Shown here piece after piece: positions 7,863 to 17,052 of a stretch of 64,000 nt of DNA. The stretch's first letter is position 1. Each line of letters begins with the position of its first letter. Source of the DNA: Proteobacteria bacterium ST_bin12 (GTDB lineage: Bacteria; Pseudomonadota; Gammaproteobacteria; Burkholderiales; Methylophilaceae); NCBI GenBank assembly GCA_002083635.1, contig MSXP01000001.1, positions 248,001 through 312,000 of the forward strand, given 5' to 3'. The notes under the pieces are model-generated. The model was not told the origin of the DNA. It did not search any database and saw nothing but the letters and a program-made list of their open reading frames with translations. Both the position numbers and the translations under genes were made by a program.

Positions 7863-8840
7863 TTACTTACTGGTCAATATAAATTGGCCAAATGCGCGGC
7901 TTTTATCGCCCGTTTTAATGCGTGTTTTAAGTGTGTTTGTTGCGGCATCAATTACACTGATTTCGTTGTCACCCCAGCTGGCGACTAATATTTGATTGTT
8001 GGTTGCATCAAAGCTAATTCCCTCAGGCGTCATCCCTACATCGATGGTTTTGATGATTTTAAGCGTGATTAAATCAATCACTGAAACTGTATCATCTTGT
8101 GTGTTCGTGACATAAATCATTGAATTATTTGCGTTAAGTACAGCGCAATAAGGATGTTCGCCCACGGTTAATGTGTGCTGTTTAAATGTATCGGTATGGA
8201 TTACAGAAACCGTATTATCGTAAACATTCACGCTATAGAGCATTTTGCCATCAGGGCTTAGCGTTAAGCCAAAAGGGTGTTTGCCGACTGAAATACGTTT
8301 GCGAATGGTCAGGCTTGCGGCATCAATCACGGCAATATCATTGGTATCGCGCGCAGCAACGTAAAGCGTTTTGCTATCTGCGCTTACCACTAATCCTGCT
8401 GGTGCTGTTGCCACAATTACTTCGCCTTGCACGCTTAAATCGTTGGTGTTGATGGCCAAAATACGGTCGCTGTACCAATCTGCCACGTATAAGGTTTTAT
8501 TGTCTGGCGCGATGGTAATGCCCACTGGCGAGCCTTTAATCGTCATCGTTTCAATCACTAAATTGCTGTTGGTATCAATCACCGAAATGCTTTGTCCCTC
8601 AACGTTAGTAATAAATGCCCGATTTAATGCACGCGAAACCGCAACGCCCACCGGCGCTTTGCCCACAGTAATGGTTTTAATCACTTTCGCTTTTGCAATA
8701 TCAATTACCGAAACAGTGTGATCGCCTTGATTGGTAATATACGCAAAACTATCACCACCTTTTGCGTCACTTTTTGAAGAGGTGCAGGCAATCAGGCTTA
8801 AAAACAGGCTAAAAACAGTTATTAAAATTAATTTATTCAT
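7863..8840 (-). CDS. YVTN-family beta-propeller lipoprotein
   Basis: 325 residues. The start is set at the ATG giving MNKLILITVFSLFLSLIACTSS, a lipoprotein signal with lipobox LIAC; an upstream TTG would give an unlikely 21-residue extension. The mature part consists of seven or so repeats of about 40 residues with the theme VSVIDxxxxxVxxTIxVGxxPxGVxxxxDxxxxYVxN, i.e. a seven-bladed propeller. Such proteins are found near quinoprotein dehydrogenases but also as general surface proteins. It precedes the mxaD-like gene by 132 bases on the same strand. The exact role is unknown. Confidence 0.85.
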   Translation of the reverse strand: MNKLILITVFSLFLSLIACTSSKSDAKGGDSFAYITNQGDHTVSVIDIAKAKVIKTITVGKAPVGVAVSRALNRAFITNVEGQSISVIDTNSNLVIETMTIKGSPVGITIAPDNKTLYVADWYSDRILAINTNDLSVQGEVIVATAPAGLVVSADSKTLYVAARDTNDIAVIDAASLTIRKRISVGKHPFGLTLSPDGKMLYSVNVYDNTVSVIHTDTFKQHTLTVGEHPYCAVLNANNSMIYVTNTQDDTVSVIDLITLKIIKTIDVGMTPEGISFDATNNQILVASWGDNEISVIDAATNTLKTRIKTGDKSRAFGQFILTSK

Positions 8841-8946
8841 AAATATGGGGTTTTGGACGTTAATTACACTGCGTATGCAAATGCGGGCTTTCAATAGTGG
8901 CAAAAATATGAAAAAATTGCACTAAATATTTTAGGTAGTTTGCAAT

Positions 8947-9450
8947 ATGTTAGATCGTGACGGATTCCGCCCCAATGTGGGGATAATCCTGTGTAACGCT
9001 CAAAATCAGGTGTTTTGGGGCAAGCGTATCAGAGAACACGCTTGGCAGTTTCCACAGGGTGGTATTAAATATGGCGAAAGCCCAGAGCAGGCCATGTATC
9101 GCGAGCTGATGGAAGAAGTTGGCTTGGAGCCCAAGCACGTAGAAATTTTAGGTCGCACGCGCGATTGGCTGCGTTATGAAGTGCCAAGCAGCTGGATTAA
9201 GCGCGAATGGCGTGGTAGCTATAAAGGCCAAAAGCAAATTTGGTATTTGTTACGCATGGTGGGGCGTGATACTGATGTTTCGCTGCGCGCAACTGAGCAT
9301 CCAGAATTTGACGCATGGCGCTGGAGTGATTACTGGGTGCCGCTAGAAGATGTGATTGAGTTTAAGCGCGATGTATACAAGGCGGCTTTAAATGAGCTGG
9401 CTACGCATTTGCATCACAAAATTAAAACCCATCCTGCCAAACATATTTAG
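8947..9450 (+). CDS. rppH: RNA 5' pyrophosphohydrolase (Nudix)
   Basis: 167 residues, the usual length for RppH/NudH of beta- and gammaproteobacteria. It removes pyrophosphate from triphosphorylated mRNA 5' ends and so starts decay. N-terminal MLDRDGFRPNVGIILCN and the Nudix box at residues 39-60 (GIKYGESPEQAMYRELMEEVG) are typical, as is the following QIWYLLRM segment. It is transcribed away from the propeller gene and ends at a strong terminator, so it seems to be a single-gene unit. Confidence 0.95.
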   Translation: MLDRDGFRPNVGIILCNAQNQVFWGKRIREHAWQFPQGGIKYGESPEQAMYRELMEEVGLEPKHVEILGRTRDWLRYEVPSSWIKREWRGSYKGQKQIWYLLRMVGRDTDVSLRATEHPEFDAWRWSDYWVPLEDVIEFKRDVYKAALNELATHLHHKIKTHPAKHI

Positions 9451-9462
9451 GATTAACTAAAC

Positions 9463-9498
9463 ACAAAAAAGCCTGCTTAAATGAGCAGGCTTTTTTGT
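9463..9498. terminator. Bidirectional terminator between rppH and psd
   Basis: Stem AGCAGGC with its complement, 13 paired bases including A/T flanks, and a six-base loop. It lies 13 bases after rppH and 35 bases from the end of the convergent psd gene, serving both. Confidence 0.9.
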
Positions 9499-9532
9499 TA
9501 AGCGTTATTTGTTGCAGATTTTAAACAATCAC

Positions 9533-10372
9533 TTAACCCATTTTTTCACCCAAATTTATTGCGCGGGCGGGTTGCCATTCGCGATTAAATTGCAGCGCAT
9601 CTTTTTCAAATAACATCACTACCGTAGAGCCTAACAAAAATCTGCCCATTTCTTCGCCTTGTTTTAGTGAGATATTTTCATATGTCCATGTGCGGACATT
9701 TTTGCTGCGAGGCGGATTAATCACTTTATTGGCCGAATCGTGCCAAACGGTTGCCATGCTGCCCACAATGGTTGCGCCCACTAACACCATGACAAATGTA
9801 CCGTGTTGCGCCGATTCAAACTCACACACCACGCGCTCATTACGCGCAAATAAATTCGGTACATTGGCCGCGGTATTTGGGTTAACTGAAAATAAATCCC
9901 CCGGCACATAAGCCATGCTTTTTAATGTGCCATCGCAGGGCATATGAATGCGGTGATAATCTTTTGGGCTTAAATAAAGACAAGCAAAATGGCCATTTTG
10001 AAATTTATTGGCAAGCGCTTGATTGCCTGCCAGCAAGGTTAAGCTTGAATAGTTGTGATTTTTTGCCTGAAAGAGTTGGTCTTGGTCAATATAGCCAAAC
10101 TGGCTAATTGCGCCATCTACAGGGCAAATAAAATCAGCTTTAGCAATCGGACGAGCGTTTGATTTTAATGGGCGAGTGAAAAAGTCATTAAAAGTTTTGT
10201 AGCTGGAAATGTCTGGATTTTCTGCTTCTGTCATATTCACTTGATAGCGTTTTACAAACCAAGCAATAACTGATGTCGTTAATTTACCTGCTTGTATATT
10301 AGCGAACTTGCCTGCCAAAATAGTCAGCGCTTGCTTGGGAAGTACATATTGCAAAATGATAGAAAGTGGCAC
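9533..10372 (-). CDS. psd: Phosphatidylserine decarboxylase proenzyme
   Basis: 279 residues. It makes phosphatidylethanolamine at the inner membrane. The self-cleavage motif LGST is at 247-250, where Ser249 becomes the pyruvoyl group. The other members of the protease-like triad are visible as D86 (CPVDGAI) and H143 (HRIHMPCDG). The start is GTG with AAAGGA six bases upstream. An ilv operon terminator lies directly upstream, so psd probably has its own promoter or depends on read-through. Confidence 0.95.
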   Translation of the reverse strand: MPLSIILQYVLPKQALTILAGKFANIQAGKLTTSVIAWFVKRYQVNMTEAENPDISSYKTFNDFFTRPLKSNARPIAKADFICPVDGAISQFGYIDQDQLFQAKNHNYSSLTLLAGNQALANKFQNGHFACLYLSPKDYHRIHMPCDGTLKSMAYVPGDLFSVNPNTAANVPNLFARNERVVCEFESAQHGTFVMVLVGATIVGSMATVWHDSANKVINPPRSKNVRTWTYENISLKQGEEMGRFLLGSTVVMLFEKDALQFNREWQPARAINLGEKMG

Positions 10373-10386
10373 AAGAATCCTTTAAT

Positions 10387-10421
10387 AAAAAAGGGCAAAA
10401 CGGAGTGCGTCTTGCCCTTTT
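10387..10421 (-). terminator. Terminator of the ilvB-ilvH-ilvC operon
   Basis: Stem AAAAGGGCAA/TTGCCCTTTT (10 pairs) with a 13-base loop; on the minus strand it is followed by TTTTTTATT. It lies about 80 bases after ilvC and 15 bases before the psd start. Confidence 0.75.
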
Positions 10422-10500
10422 ACAGCTTTAAACTCAATACTTAACCCTTATTTTAGGCTAAATTTTGCTTAGTTATTTTGAATTGCGTTATAGGTTTTGA

Positions 10501-11517
10501 TTAGTTTTTTGATTGATCAACTAATTTGTTTTTAGCAATCCAAGGCATCATCGCGCGCAACTGACCACCCACTTGCTCAATTGGATGCGCTGCATTTAAG
10601 CGGCGACGTGCAACCATTTCTGGATAATTGGTACGACCTTCTAAAATAAACTGTTTGGCGTAGTTGCCATTTTGAATGTTTTTCAAACATTCTTTCATGG
10701 CAGCGCGCGCTTGGTCCGCAATTACGCGTGGGCCAGTCACATACTCACCATATTCCGCGTTGTTTGATATTGAGTAATTCATGTTGGCGATGCCGCCTTC
10801 GTACATTAAATCTACAATCAATTTCAATTCGTGTAAGCACTCAAAGTAAGCCATCTCTGGCGCGTAGCCAGCTTCTGTTAATGTTTCAAAGCCTGCTTTA
10901 ACCAATTCAACCGCGCCACCGCATAAAACAGCTTGCTCGCCGAATAAATCTGTTTCTGTTTCTTCACGGAAATCTGTTTCAATTACGCCGCCTTTAGTGC
11001 CGCCGTTGGCCGCTGCATAAGACAATGCTACTTCTTTGGCTTTGCCTGATTTGTCTTGATAAACCGCGATAAGTGAAGGTACGCCGCCACCTTTTAAGTA
11101 TTCAGAACGCACGGTGTGGCCTGGGCCTTTTGGTGCAATCATAATCACATCTAAATCCGCACGTGGCACGATTTGGTTGTAGTGAATGTTAAAGCCATGA
11201 GCAAAAGCTAATGCCGCACCTTTTTTAAGATTTGGTGCAACTTCAGCTGCAAAAATGCCTGCCATTGTTTCATCTGGCAACAAAATCATGACAACGTCAG
11301 CGTCTTTAACAGAGTCAGCAATGTCCATTACAGTATGGCCAGCACCAACAGCTTTAGCCCATGAGCTACCTTCTTTACGCAAGCCAATAGTAACTGTTAC
11401 GCCGCTATCTTTAAGGTTGGCTGCATGCGCATGACCTTGTGAGCCGTAACCAACGATGGTGACTTTTTTGGCTTTAATAATGCTTAAATCTGCGTCTTTA
11501 TCGTAATAAACTTTCAT
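10501..11517 (-). CDS. ilvC: Ketol-acid reductoisomerase (NADP+), class I
   Basis: 338 residues, class I length. It converts acetolactate or acetohydroxybutyrate to dihydroxy acids in valine and isoleucine synthesis. The Rossmann motif GYGSQGHAHAANLKDSG, the FAHGFNIHY segment and the metal-binding knotted domain (LFGEQAVLCGG, ECLHELKLIVDLMYEGG) are present. The start is set at MKVYYDKD because AAAGGGA lies seven bases upstream; the longer frame adds seven unlikely residues. It is the third gene of ilvB-ilvH-ilvC, 71 bases after ilvH. Confidence 0.97.
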   Translation of the reverse strand: MKVYYDKDADLSIIKAKKVTIVGYGSQGHAHAANLKDSGVTVTIGLRKEGSSWAKAVGAGHTVMDIADSVKDADVVMILLPDETMAGIFAAEVAPNLKKGAALAFAHGFNIHYNQIVPRADLDVIMIAPKGPGHTVRSEYLKGGGVPSLIAVYQDKSGKAKEVALSYAAANGGTKGGVIETDFREETETDLFGEQAVLCGGAVELVKAGFETLTEAGYAPEMAYFECLHELKLIVDLMYEGGIANMNYSISNNAEYGEYVTGPRVIADQARAAMKECLKNIQNGNYAKQFILEGRTNYPEMVARRRLNAAHPIEQVGGQLRAMMPWIAKNKLVDQSKN

Positions 11518-11588
11518 TGCTTTTCCCTTTAAATACAATTATTTATTAATAGATTACTTAACTTGCTTAATTACTTTTTAAATCAAAT

Positions 11589-12080
11589 CTAAATCTTTAG
11601 GATTCTATCGCCACGACCAATGCCCGATGCGCCTGTACGTACTGTTTCTAAAATCGCGGTTTTATCAATCGCTTCTAAAAATGCATCTAATTTGCTGCAT
11701 GAGCCTGTCAATTCAATGGTGTAGCTATTGTCTGCCACATCGATAATGCGACCACGAAAAATGTCACACATGCGCTTCATTTCGTCTTTAAAGTTAGCAC
11801 TTGCTTTCACTTTAACTAGCATCAACTCACGCTCTATATATTTTCCGTCGTTCAAGTCCAACACTTTGACTACATCAATCAATTTGTTGAGTTGCTTGAT
11901 GATTTGCTCAATCACTTCATCAGAGCCAGTTGTCACAATGGTCATGCGTGACAAAGTTGGGTCTTCAGTCACTGCCACAGTGAGCGATTCAATATTGTAG
12001 CCGCGCGCTGAAAACAAACCTGCCACGCGTGATAACGCGCCAGCTTCGTTTTCCATTAGCAAAGAAATAATATGCTTCAT
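11589..12080 (-). CDS. ilvH: Acetolactate synthase small (regulatory) subunit
   Basis: 163 residues. The N-terminal ACT domain (MKHIISLLMENEAGALSRVAG, residues 1-75) binds valine for feedback control, and the C-terminal domain (80-163) ends in the typical TGASGIGRGDRILKI. It partners the large subunit encoded just before it. The start was placed at MKHIISLLM, with AGGA six bases upstream and one base after the ilvB stop (TAATATG), which implies translational coupling; a longer frame running into ilvB is not supported. Confidence 0.97.
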   Translation of the reverse strand: MKHIISLLMENEAGALSRVAGLFSARGYNIESLTVAVTEDPTLSRMTIVTTGSDEVIEQIIKQLNKLIDVVKVLDLNDGKYIERELMLVKVKASANFKDEMKRMCDIFRGRIIDVADNSYTIELTGSCSKLDAFLEAIDKTAILETVRTGASGIGRGDRILKI

Positions 12081-12081
12081 A

Positions 12082-13854
12082 TTAATCCTCACGCCTTTCT
12101 TTATTGTCTTTTTTAAGCACCATATCGGATAGGCCCTTGCCAGCCGCAATCATCGGGAACACGTTTTCGTCTTGATCGGTAATAAAATCCATAAACACGA
12201 ACTTATCTTTTTTGGCGAACGCTTCTTTTAATGCCCCTTCAACGTCGGCAGGATTGGTGATTTTCATACCAACGTGGCCGTATGATTCGGCCAATTTAAC
12301 AAAGTCTGGCAAGCTATCCATATACGATTCTGAATAACGGTTTTCGTAGAAAAACTCTTGCCACTGACGCACCATGCCTAAGTAGCGGTTGTTCAACATA
12401 ATGACTTTAATCGGTAAGCCGTACTGCGCACAGGTCGAAAGCTCTTGAATATTCATTTGAATACTGCCTTCACCTGTTACGCAGGCTACTTGCGCATCTT
12501 TATCGGCAAATTGACAGCCCATCGCATATGGCAAGCCAACGCCCATGGTGCCTAAACCGCCCGAGTTAATCCAGCGACGTGGTTGATCAAATTTGTAATA
12601 TTGTGCCGCCCACATCTGGTGTTGACCCACGTCAGACGTGACATAAGCTTCACCTTTGGTGACTTCCCATAACTTTTCAATAACATATTGCGGCTTAATC
12701 AACACATCAGAGTTGGTGTAAACCATAGATTTAACGCCACGCCATTCATCAATTTGTTTCCACCAAGCGCTAATGTCATTGTGACTATTTTCAGCGGCAA
12801 GCAGCTCATTCATCTCACTTAATACAGACTGCACATGCCCAACAATTGGCACGTCTATTTTTACGCGTTTTGAAATGCTAGATGGATCCACATCAATGTG
12901 GATAATGGTGCGTTTTTTACTTAAAAAATCTTTTGGGTCACCAATGACGCGGTCATCAAAACGGGCGCCAACGGCAATTAACACATCACAGTTTTGCATT
13001 GCCATATTGGCTTCATAACTGCCGTGCATACCCAGCATGCCAACAAATTGTTTGTCTGTAGCAGGGTAGCCGCCTAAACCCATTAAGGTATTTGTGACTG
13101 GATAATTGAGCGCGCGTGCTAGTTTGACTAATTCATGGCTACCGTCACCCAGTACTAAGCCGCCGCCTGTGTAAATCATGGGGCGTTTGGCTTCTAACAG
13201 TAACTTGATGGCTTTTTTAATTTGCCAGCTATGGCCTTTTAGCACAGGGTTATACGAACGCATCTCTACCGATTTTGGGTAAATGTATTCAGCCAAGTGC
13301 GCGGTAATATCTTTTGGAATATCGACTACCACTGGGCCAGGACGACCAGTAGCTGCTATATAAAAGGCTTTTTTCATGGTAGCGGCAATGTCTTTTACAT
13401 CTTTAACCAAGAAGTTATGTTTTACGCACGGACGTGTTACGCCCACCATATCCACTTCTTGGAAAGCGTCCAAACCGATTGCTGGCACTGGCACTTGACC
13501 GCTAATCACAACCATTGGAATAGAGTCCATATAAGCTGTCGCAATACCTGTAACCGCATTAGTGGCACCTGGGCCGCTGGTTACTAGGGCTACGCCAACT
13601 GTTCCAGTCGCGCGCGAGTAAGCATCGGCTGCGTGAACAGCTGCTTGCTCATGACGCACTAAAATGTGTTTAAAGCCGTTTTGTTTGTAGATTTCATCGT
13701 AAATGTGCAAGACTGCGCCACCAGGATAGCCGAATACAAATTTGACTTTTTCCTCATTTAAGCAGCGAATGACAATTTCTGCGCCTGTAATCGTTGGATT
13801 TGCGTTGATTACATCTTTGCTGGCAGATGTTGAATTGTTATTTTGTGAATCCAT
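12082..13854 (-). CDS. ilvB: Acetolactate synthase large (catalytic) subunit
   Basis: 590 residues, thiamine-diphosphate-dependent enzyme joining pyruvate to pyruvate or 2-oxobutyrate. The catalytic Glu is in VRHEQAAVHAADAYSR, and the three domains are complete. The diphosphate-binding motif reads GEGSIQMNIQEL, with Glu where many enzymes have Asp (GDGS); this variant is common in beta- and gammaproteobacterial enzymes. The start is MDSQNNN at 13854, with AAGG upstream. The family symbol could equally be ilvI. A candidate promoter lies at 13893-13921; no attenuator-type leader peptide was recognised. Confidence 0.95.
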   Translation of the reverse strand: MDSQNNNSTSASKDVINANPTITGAEIVIRCLNEEKVKFVFGYPGGAVLHIYDEIYKQNGFKHILVRHEQAAVHAADAYSRATGTVGVALVTSGPGATNAVTGIATAYMDSIPMVVISGQVPVPAIGLDAFQEVDMVGVTRPCVKHNFLVKDVKDIAATMKKAFYIAATGRPGPVVVDIPKDITAHLAEYIYPKSVEMRSYNPVLKGHSWQIKKAIKLLLEAKRPMIYTGGGLVLGDGSHELVKLARALNYPVTNTLMGLGGYPATDKQFVGMLGMHGSYEANMAMQNCDVLIAVGARFDDRVIGDPKDFLSKKRTIIHIDVDPSSISKRVKIDVPIVGHVQSVLSEMNELLAAENSHNDISAWWKQIDEWRGVKSMVYTNSDVLIKPQYVIEKLWEVTKGEAYVTSDVGQHQMWAAQYYKFDQPRRWINSGGLGTMGVGLPYAMGCQFADKDAQVACVTGEGSIQMNIQELSTCAQYGLPIKVIMLNNRYLGMVRQWQEFFYENRYSESYMDSLPDFVKLAESYGHVGMKITNPADVEGALKEAFAKKDKFVFMDFITDQDENVFPMIAAGKGLSDMVLKKDNKERRED

Positions 13855-13892
13855 AAAACCTTGATTTTTTACGATTAAATGATGAACCCTAA

Positions 13893-13921
13893 ACATTAAC
13901 CTTTTAAGCGAAATTGGTCAA
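13893..13921 (-). promoter_or_regulatory. Candidate sigma-70 promoter of the ilv operon
   Basis: On the minus strand TTGACC and TAATGT are spaced by 17 bases, about 40 bases before the ilvB ATG. The -35 is strong and the -10 weak, so this is a prediction only. Confidence 0.4.
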
Positions 13922-14064
13922 GTTTAGCCCAATGATAAATCTAGGTTGATGCGTGTTTGGAATAGAGTGTAAAAGCAGAAAATCTGAATGAAAGGCTACA
14001 GTAAAGACTAAAAACTCACTTGTTTAAAGATGGGCGCTCTTAAAATTAACCCTAAGAATTCAAC

Positions 14065-15954
14065 TTAAGAATCCAGCGGAGGAGCAACTTTTAATAACTC
14101 TTCTATAGTGGTTAATCCCGCTGCCACTTTTTCGGCGCCATTTAACATTAATGGTTGCATGCCTTCTTGGTAAGCCATATTTCTGAGCATAGGTAAATCG
14201 GTATCAGTAGTGATTAACTTACGTAATTTTGGTGTAATGGTGAGCATTTCATAAATACCGCTGCGGCCTCTAAAACCAGTGTTACGGCATTCAATGCAGC
14301 CAACTGCTTTCATGCAGGTAGTGGGTTTTGCTGCTTTAAACGGATAAGTAATCGACTTCCACTCTTCATCTGAAATAACGTGTGGCGCTTTGCAAGCGGC
14401 GCACAAAGTGCGCACCAAGCGCTGCGCCATAATACCCAGTACTGTAGAGTGAATTAGATAAGACGCAACGCCTAAATCGAGTAAGCGCGTAACAGCCGAT
14501 GGCGCGTCATTAGTATGTAATGTAGATAACACCAAATGTCCCGTTAATGCTGCTTGAATCGCCATATCGGCGGTTTCGATATCACGAATCTCACCCACCA
14601 TAATAATATCTGGATCTTGCCGCATCAACGTGCGGATGCCATCTGCAAAATTTAGCCCAATATTGGTAGTCACTTGCATTTGGTTAAATGCGGGCTCTAC
14701 CATCTCAATCGGATCTTCAACCGTACTGACATTGACTTCTGGGGTGGCTAATTGTTTGAGAGTGGAATATAAAGTGGTGGTTTTGCCTGAACCAGTCGGG
14801 CCTGTCACCAAGATAATGCCATTGGGCGATTTCGTCCATTGTGCCCATAAATCAGCTTGTTTCTTTGAAAAACCCAGTTGCACAAAATCTTGCACAATCA
14901 CATCGGGCGTAAAAATACGCATCACCAGTTTTTCGCCAAACGCGGTTGGCATGGTGGATAAACGTAACTCAATTTCAGTACCAGTATTGCTGACGGTTTT
15001 AATGCGGCCATCTTGCGGGCGTCGTTTTTCTACCATATCCATACGGCCTAGTAGCTTAATGCGGCTGGTAATCGCGTTCATAATGTTGGATGGTAATTGA
15101 TAAACTTGATGTAACACACCGTCAATACGAAAGCGCATGGTGCCCATGTTGCGGCGTGGTTCTAGGTGAATATCACTGGCGCGTTGTTCAAATGCATACT
15201 TAAAAAGCCAATCCACAATATTCACTACATGCTGCTCATTGGCATCTAGGTTTTTATCTTTGCCTAGCTCCACCAGTTGCTCAAAATTCTGCACACCAAC
15301 AATTTGGCCTGCTTTGGCTAAATTGGCTTGATTAATCGAGCTGGCAAGGTTGTAAATCTCGGGTAAATAGCGATTGATTTCGAGCGGATTGGCAAACACT
15401 AACCGGATGCGCATGTTTAAAATGCGCTCTAAATCAGGTATCCAATCAGTTTGGTAAGGTTCAGAAGTGGCAACTGTCGCCTCATCGCCTTTTACCGATA
15501 TCGGCATAATTCTTAATCGCTCGGCATAGGCTTTTGAAACGATTTGTGCTGCAGAGGTAAAATCCAGTTTTAATGGGTCAATATGATAAAAATCTAGCCC
15601 TGTTTGCGCTGCAAGCCAGCGGCTTAAATAGTCAACCGACATCGATTTGTGTGGTGGACGCAAATCTTTCCATTTTTGCTCACCAATCACCACCACAGGA
15701 TGCAGGTTTGAGCTATCAAGCTTTCTGTCTTTATATAGTTTTTCAGCTTGCGTTTTATCGAGCCGACCATCATTCACCAGCATGCGTAGTACATCACCCA
15801 AGGTAAACTTTGCTTTTACGGCCGATTTTGCAACGCCAGACGCTTTTGTCATGGCTTGACCAGTATGCCTGCTTAAGTTTTGCTGCGTGGCTGTGCCAAC
15901 ACTTTGCCCAGTGCTGCTACTTAAACTAGAAATAGTATTTGGTGCTTTTGTCAT
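14065..15954 (-). CDS. GspE/PilB-family secretion or pilus-assembly ATPase
   Basis: 629 residues. Hexameric AAA-like ATPase that powers type IV pilus extension or type II secretion. Visible are an N-terminal MshEN-like region (about 60-210), Walker A GPTGSGKTTTLYSTL, the Asp box, Walker B RQDPDIIMVGEIRD and the His box HLVLSTLHTND. A zinc-binding four-cysteine element is formed by CAAC and CIEC (about residues 525-560). The first 45 residues are a Ser/Thr-rich tail that does not match the family. No pilC, pilD or gsp genes are adjacent, so extension ATPase and secretion ATPase cannot be told apart. It stands alone between ilvB and nadC. Confidence 0.85.
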   Translation of the reverse strand: MTKAPNTISSLSSSTGQSVGTATQQNLSRHTGQAMTKASGVAKSAVKAKFTLGDVLRMLVNDGRLDKTQAEKLYKDRKLDSSNLHPVVVIGEQKWKDLRPPHKSMSVDYLSRWLAAQTGLDFYHIDPLKLDFTSAAQIVSKAYAERLRIMPISVKGDEATVATSEPYQTDWIPDLERILNMRIRLVFANPLEINRYLPEIYNLASSINQANLAKAGQIVGVQNFEQLVELGKDKNLDANEQHVVNIVDWLFKYAFEQRASDIHLEPRRNMGTMRFRIDGVLHQVYQLPSNIMNAITSRIKLLGRMDMVEKRRPQDGRIKTVSNTGTEIELRLSTMPTAFGEKLVMRIFTPDVIVQDFVQLGFSKKQADLWAQWTKSPNGIILVTGPTGSGKTTTLYSTLKQLATPEVNVSTVEDPIEMVEPAFNQMQVTTNIGLNFADGIRTLMRQDPDIIMVGEIRDIETADMAIQAALTGHLVLSTLHTNDAPSAVTRLLDLGVASYLIHSTVLGIMAQRLVRTLCAACKAPHVISDEEWKSITYPFKAAKPTTCMKAVGCIECRNTGFRGRSGIYEMLTITPKLRKLITTDTDLPMLRNMAYQEGMQPLMLNGAEKVAAGLTTIEELLKVAPPLDS

Positions 15955-16092
15955 GCATTGCCTTGTTAAATTTGGTTTTGTCGCATTTGATGGTGCAAGT
16001 TAAGTGATTTTCTGAGTTAACTGATTGAAATTTAATTCAAACTTAACCCAATTAAAAGCCGAAATAATTTCGCTATGAATGGTACACCTACC

Positions 16093-16974
16093 TTATTTTA
16101 TTCTCATCGATAAATCAATGGCATCGATATTTTTTGTGAGGCTACCAATTGAAATTCGGTCAACGCCTGTTAGCGCAATCGCGCGTGCAGAGCTTAAATC
16201 TACACCGCCTGAGGCTTCAATTTCTGCGCGGCCTGCATACGTTTCAATATTCATTTGTACTGCTTTTTTCATATCAAGCATGCCAAAATTATCCAGCAAA
16301 ATACTGGTAGCGCCCGCATCTAAAGCTTGTTTAAATTGATCTAAGTTTTCAACTTCTATTTGTGTGTTGATGTTTGGGTATGTTTTAAACGCATTTTCAA
16401 GCGCGGCGCGAATGCTGCCGGCAGCGGCAATATGGTTCTCTTTAATTAAAATGCCGTCATATAAAGCTAGCCGCTGATTAGCGCCGCCGCCGACTGTGAC
16501 TGCATATTTTTGCGTTAATCTCAAGTTTGGAATAGTTTTTCGCGTATCTAATATTTGCGATTTGGTGCCAGAAACCGCCATCACAAACTTGCGGGCTTGT
16601 GTGGCAACAGCGGACATTAACTGTAAAAAATTAAGCGCGCAGCGTTCTGCTGTTAATAATGCGCGTGCATTGCCTGTGATTTCGCACAACAATTGATTGG
16701 CTGAAATTTTTTCGCCCTCATTCACCAGCCATTTTATTTTAATGCTTGCATCAATGCTTTGAAAGCAAGCATTTGCCCAGTCAATTCCGCAGATAATGGC
16801 ATCTTGCCGCGTAATAATAGTCGCATGCGCGATATTATCCGCAGGGATTAGCGTTGCAGTTAAATCGCCTATGCCAATATCTTCATGCAATGCGCGCTTT
16901 ACATCTTGCTCAACTAAAGCGTTAAATGCAGTTGAACCGCGCGGATAATGTTGGGTAAATAGAGGCGTTAACAT
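16093..16974 (-). CDS. nadC: Nicotinate-nucleotide pyrophosphorylase (quinolinate phosphoribosyltransferase)
   Basis: 293 residues. It makes nicotinate mononucleotide from quinolinate and PRPP in de novo NAD synthesis. Typical motifs are EDIGIGDLTA, DTRKTIPNLR, GGGANQRLALYDGILIKENH and the C-terminal EASGGVDL. The start is ATG at 16974 rather than a TTG 18 bases upstream. TATAAT lies six bases before this ATG on the minus strand, so the transcript could be leaderless or nearly so. It is divergent from the glutathione transferase gene. Confidence 0.95.
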   Translation of the reverse strand: MLTPLFTQHYPRGSTAFNALVEQDVKRALHEDIGIGDLTATLIPADNIAHATIITRQDAIICGIDWANACFQSIDASIKIKWLVNEGEKISANQLLCEITGNARALLTAERCALNFLQLMSAVATQARKFVMAVSGTKSQILDTRKTIPNLRLTQKYAVTVGGGANQRLALYDGILIKENHIAAAGSIRAALENAFKTYPNINTQIEVENLDQFKQALDAGATSILLDNFGMLDMKKAVQMNIETYAGRAEIEASGGVDLSSARAIALTGVDRISIGSLTKNIDAIDLSMRIK

Positions 16975-17052
16975 AAATCTATTATAATGCAATTTATTTA
17001 CTAATCAGCTTTACTCTTTTTAATACAAAAACTACTTAAGTCAAAATCTTAT

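Noticed and set aside
8841..8903. Longer N-terminus for the beta-propeller protein
   Set aside because: It would bury the lipoprotein signal peptide behind 21 residues and uses a TTG start.
12400..12500. Inactivated acetolactate synthase because of GEGS instead of GDGS
   Set aside because: Glu at this position occurs in many functional beta- and gammaproteobacterial enzymes, and the rest of the protein is intact.
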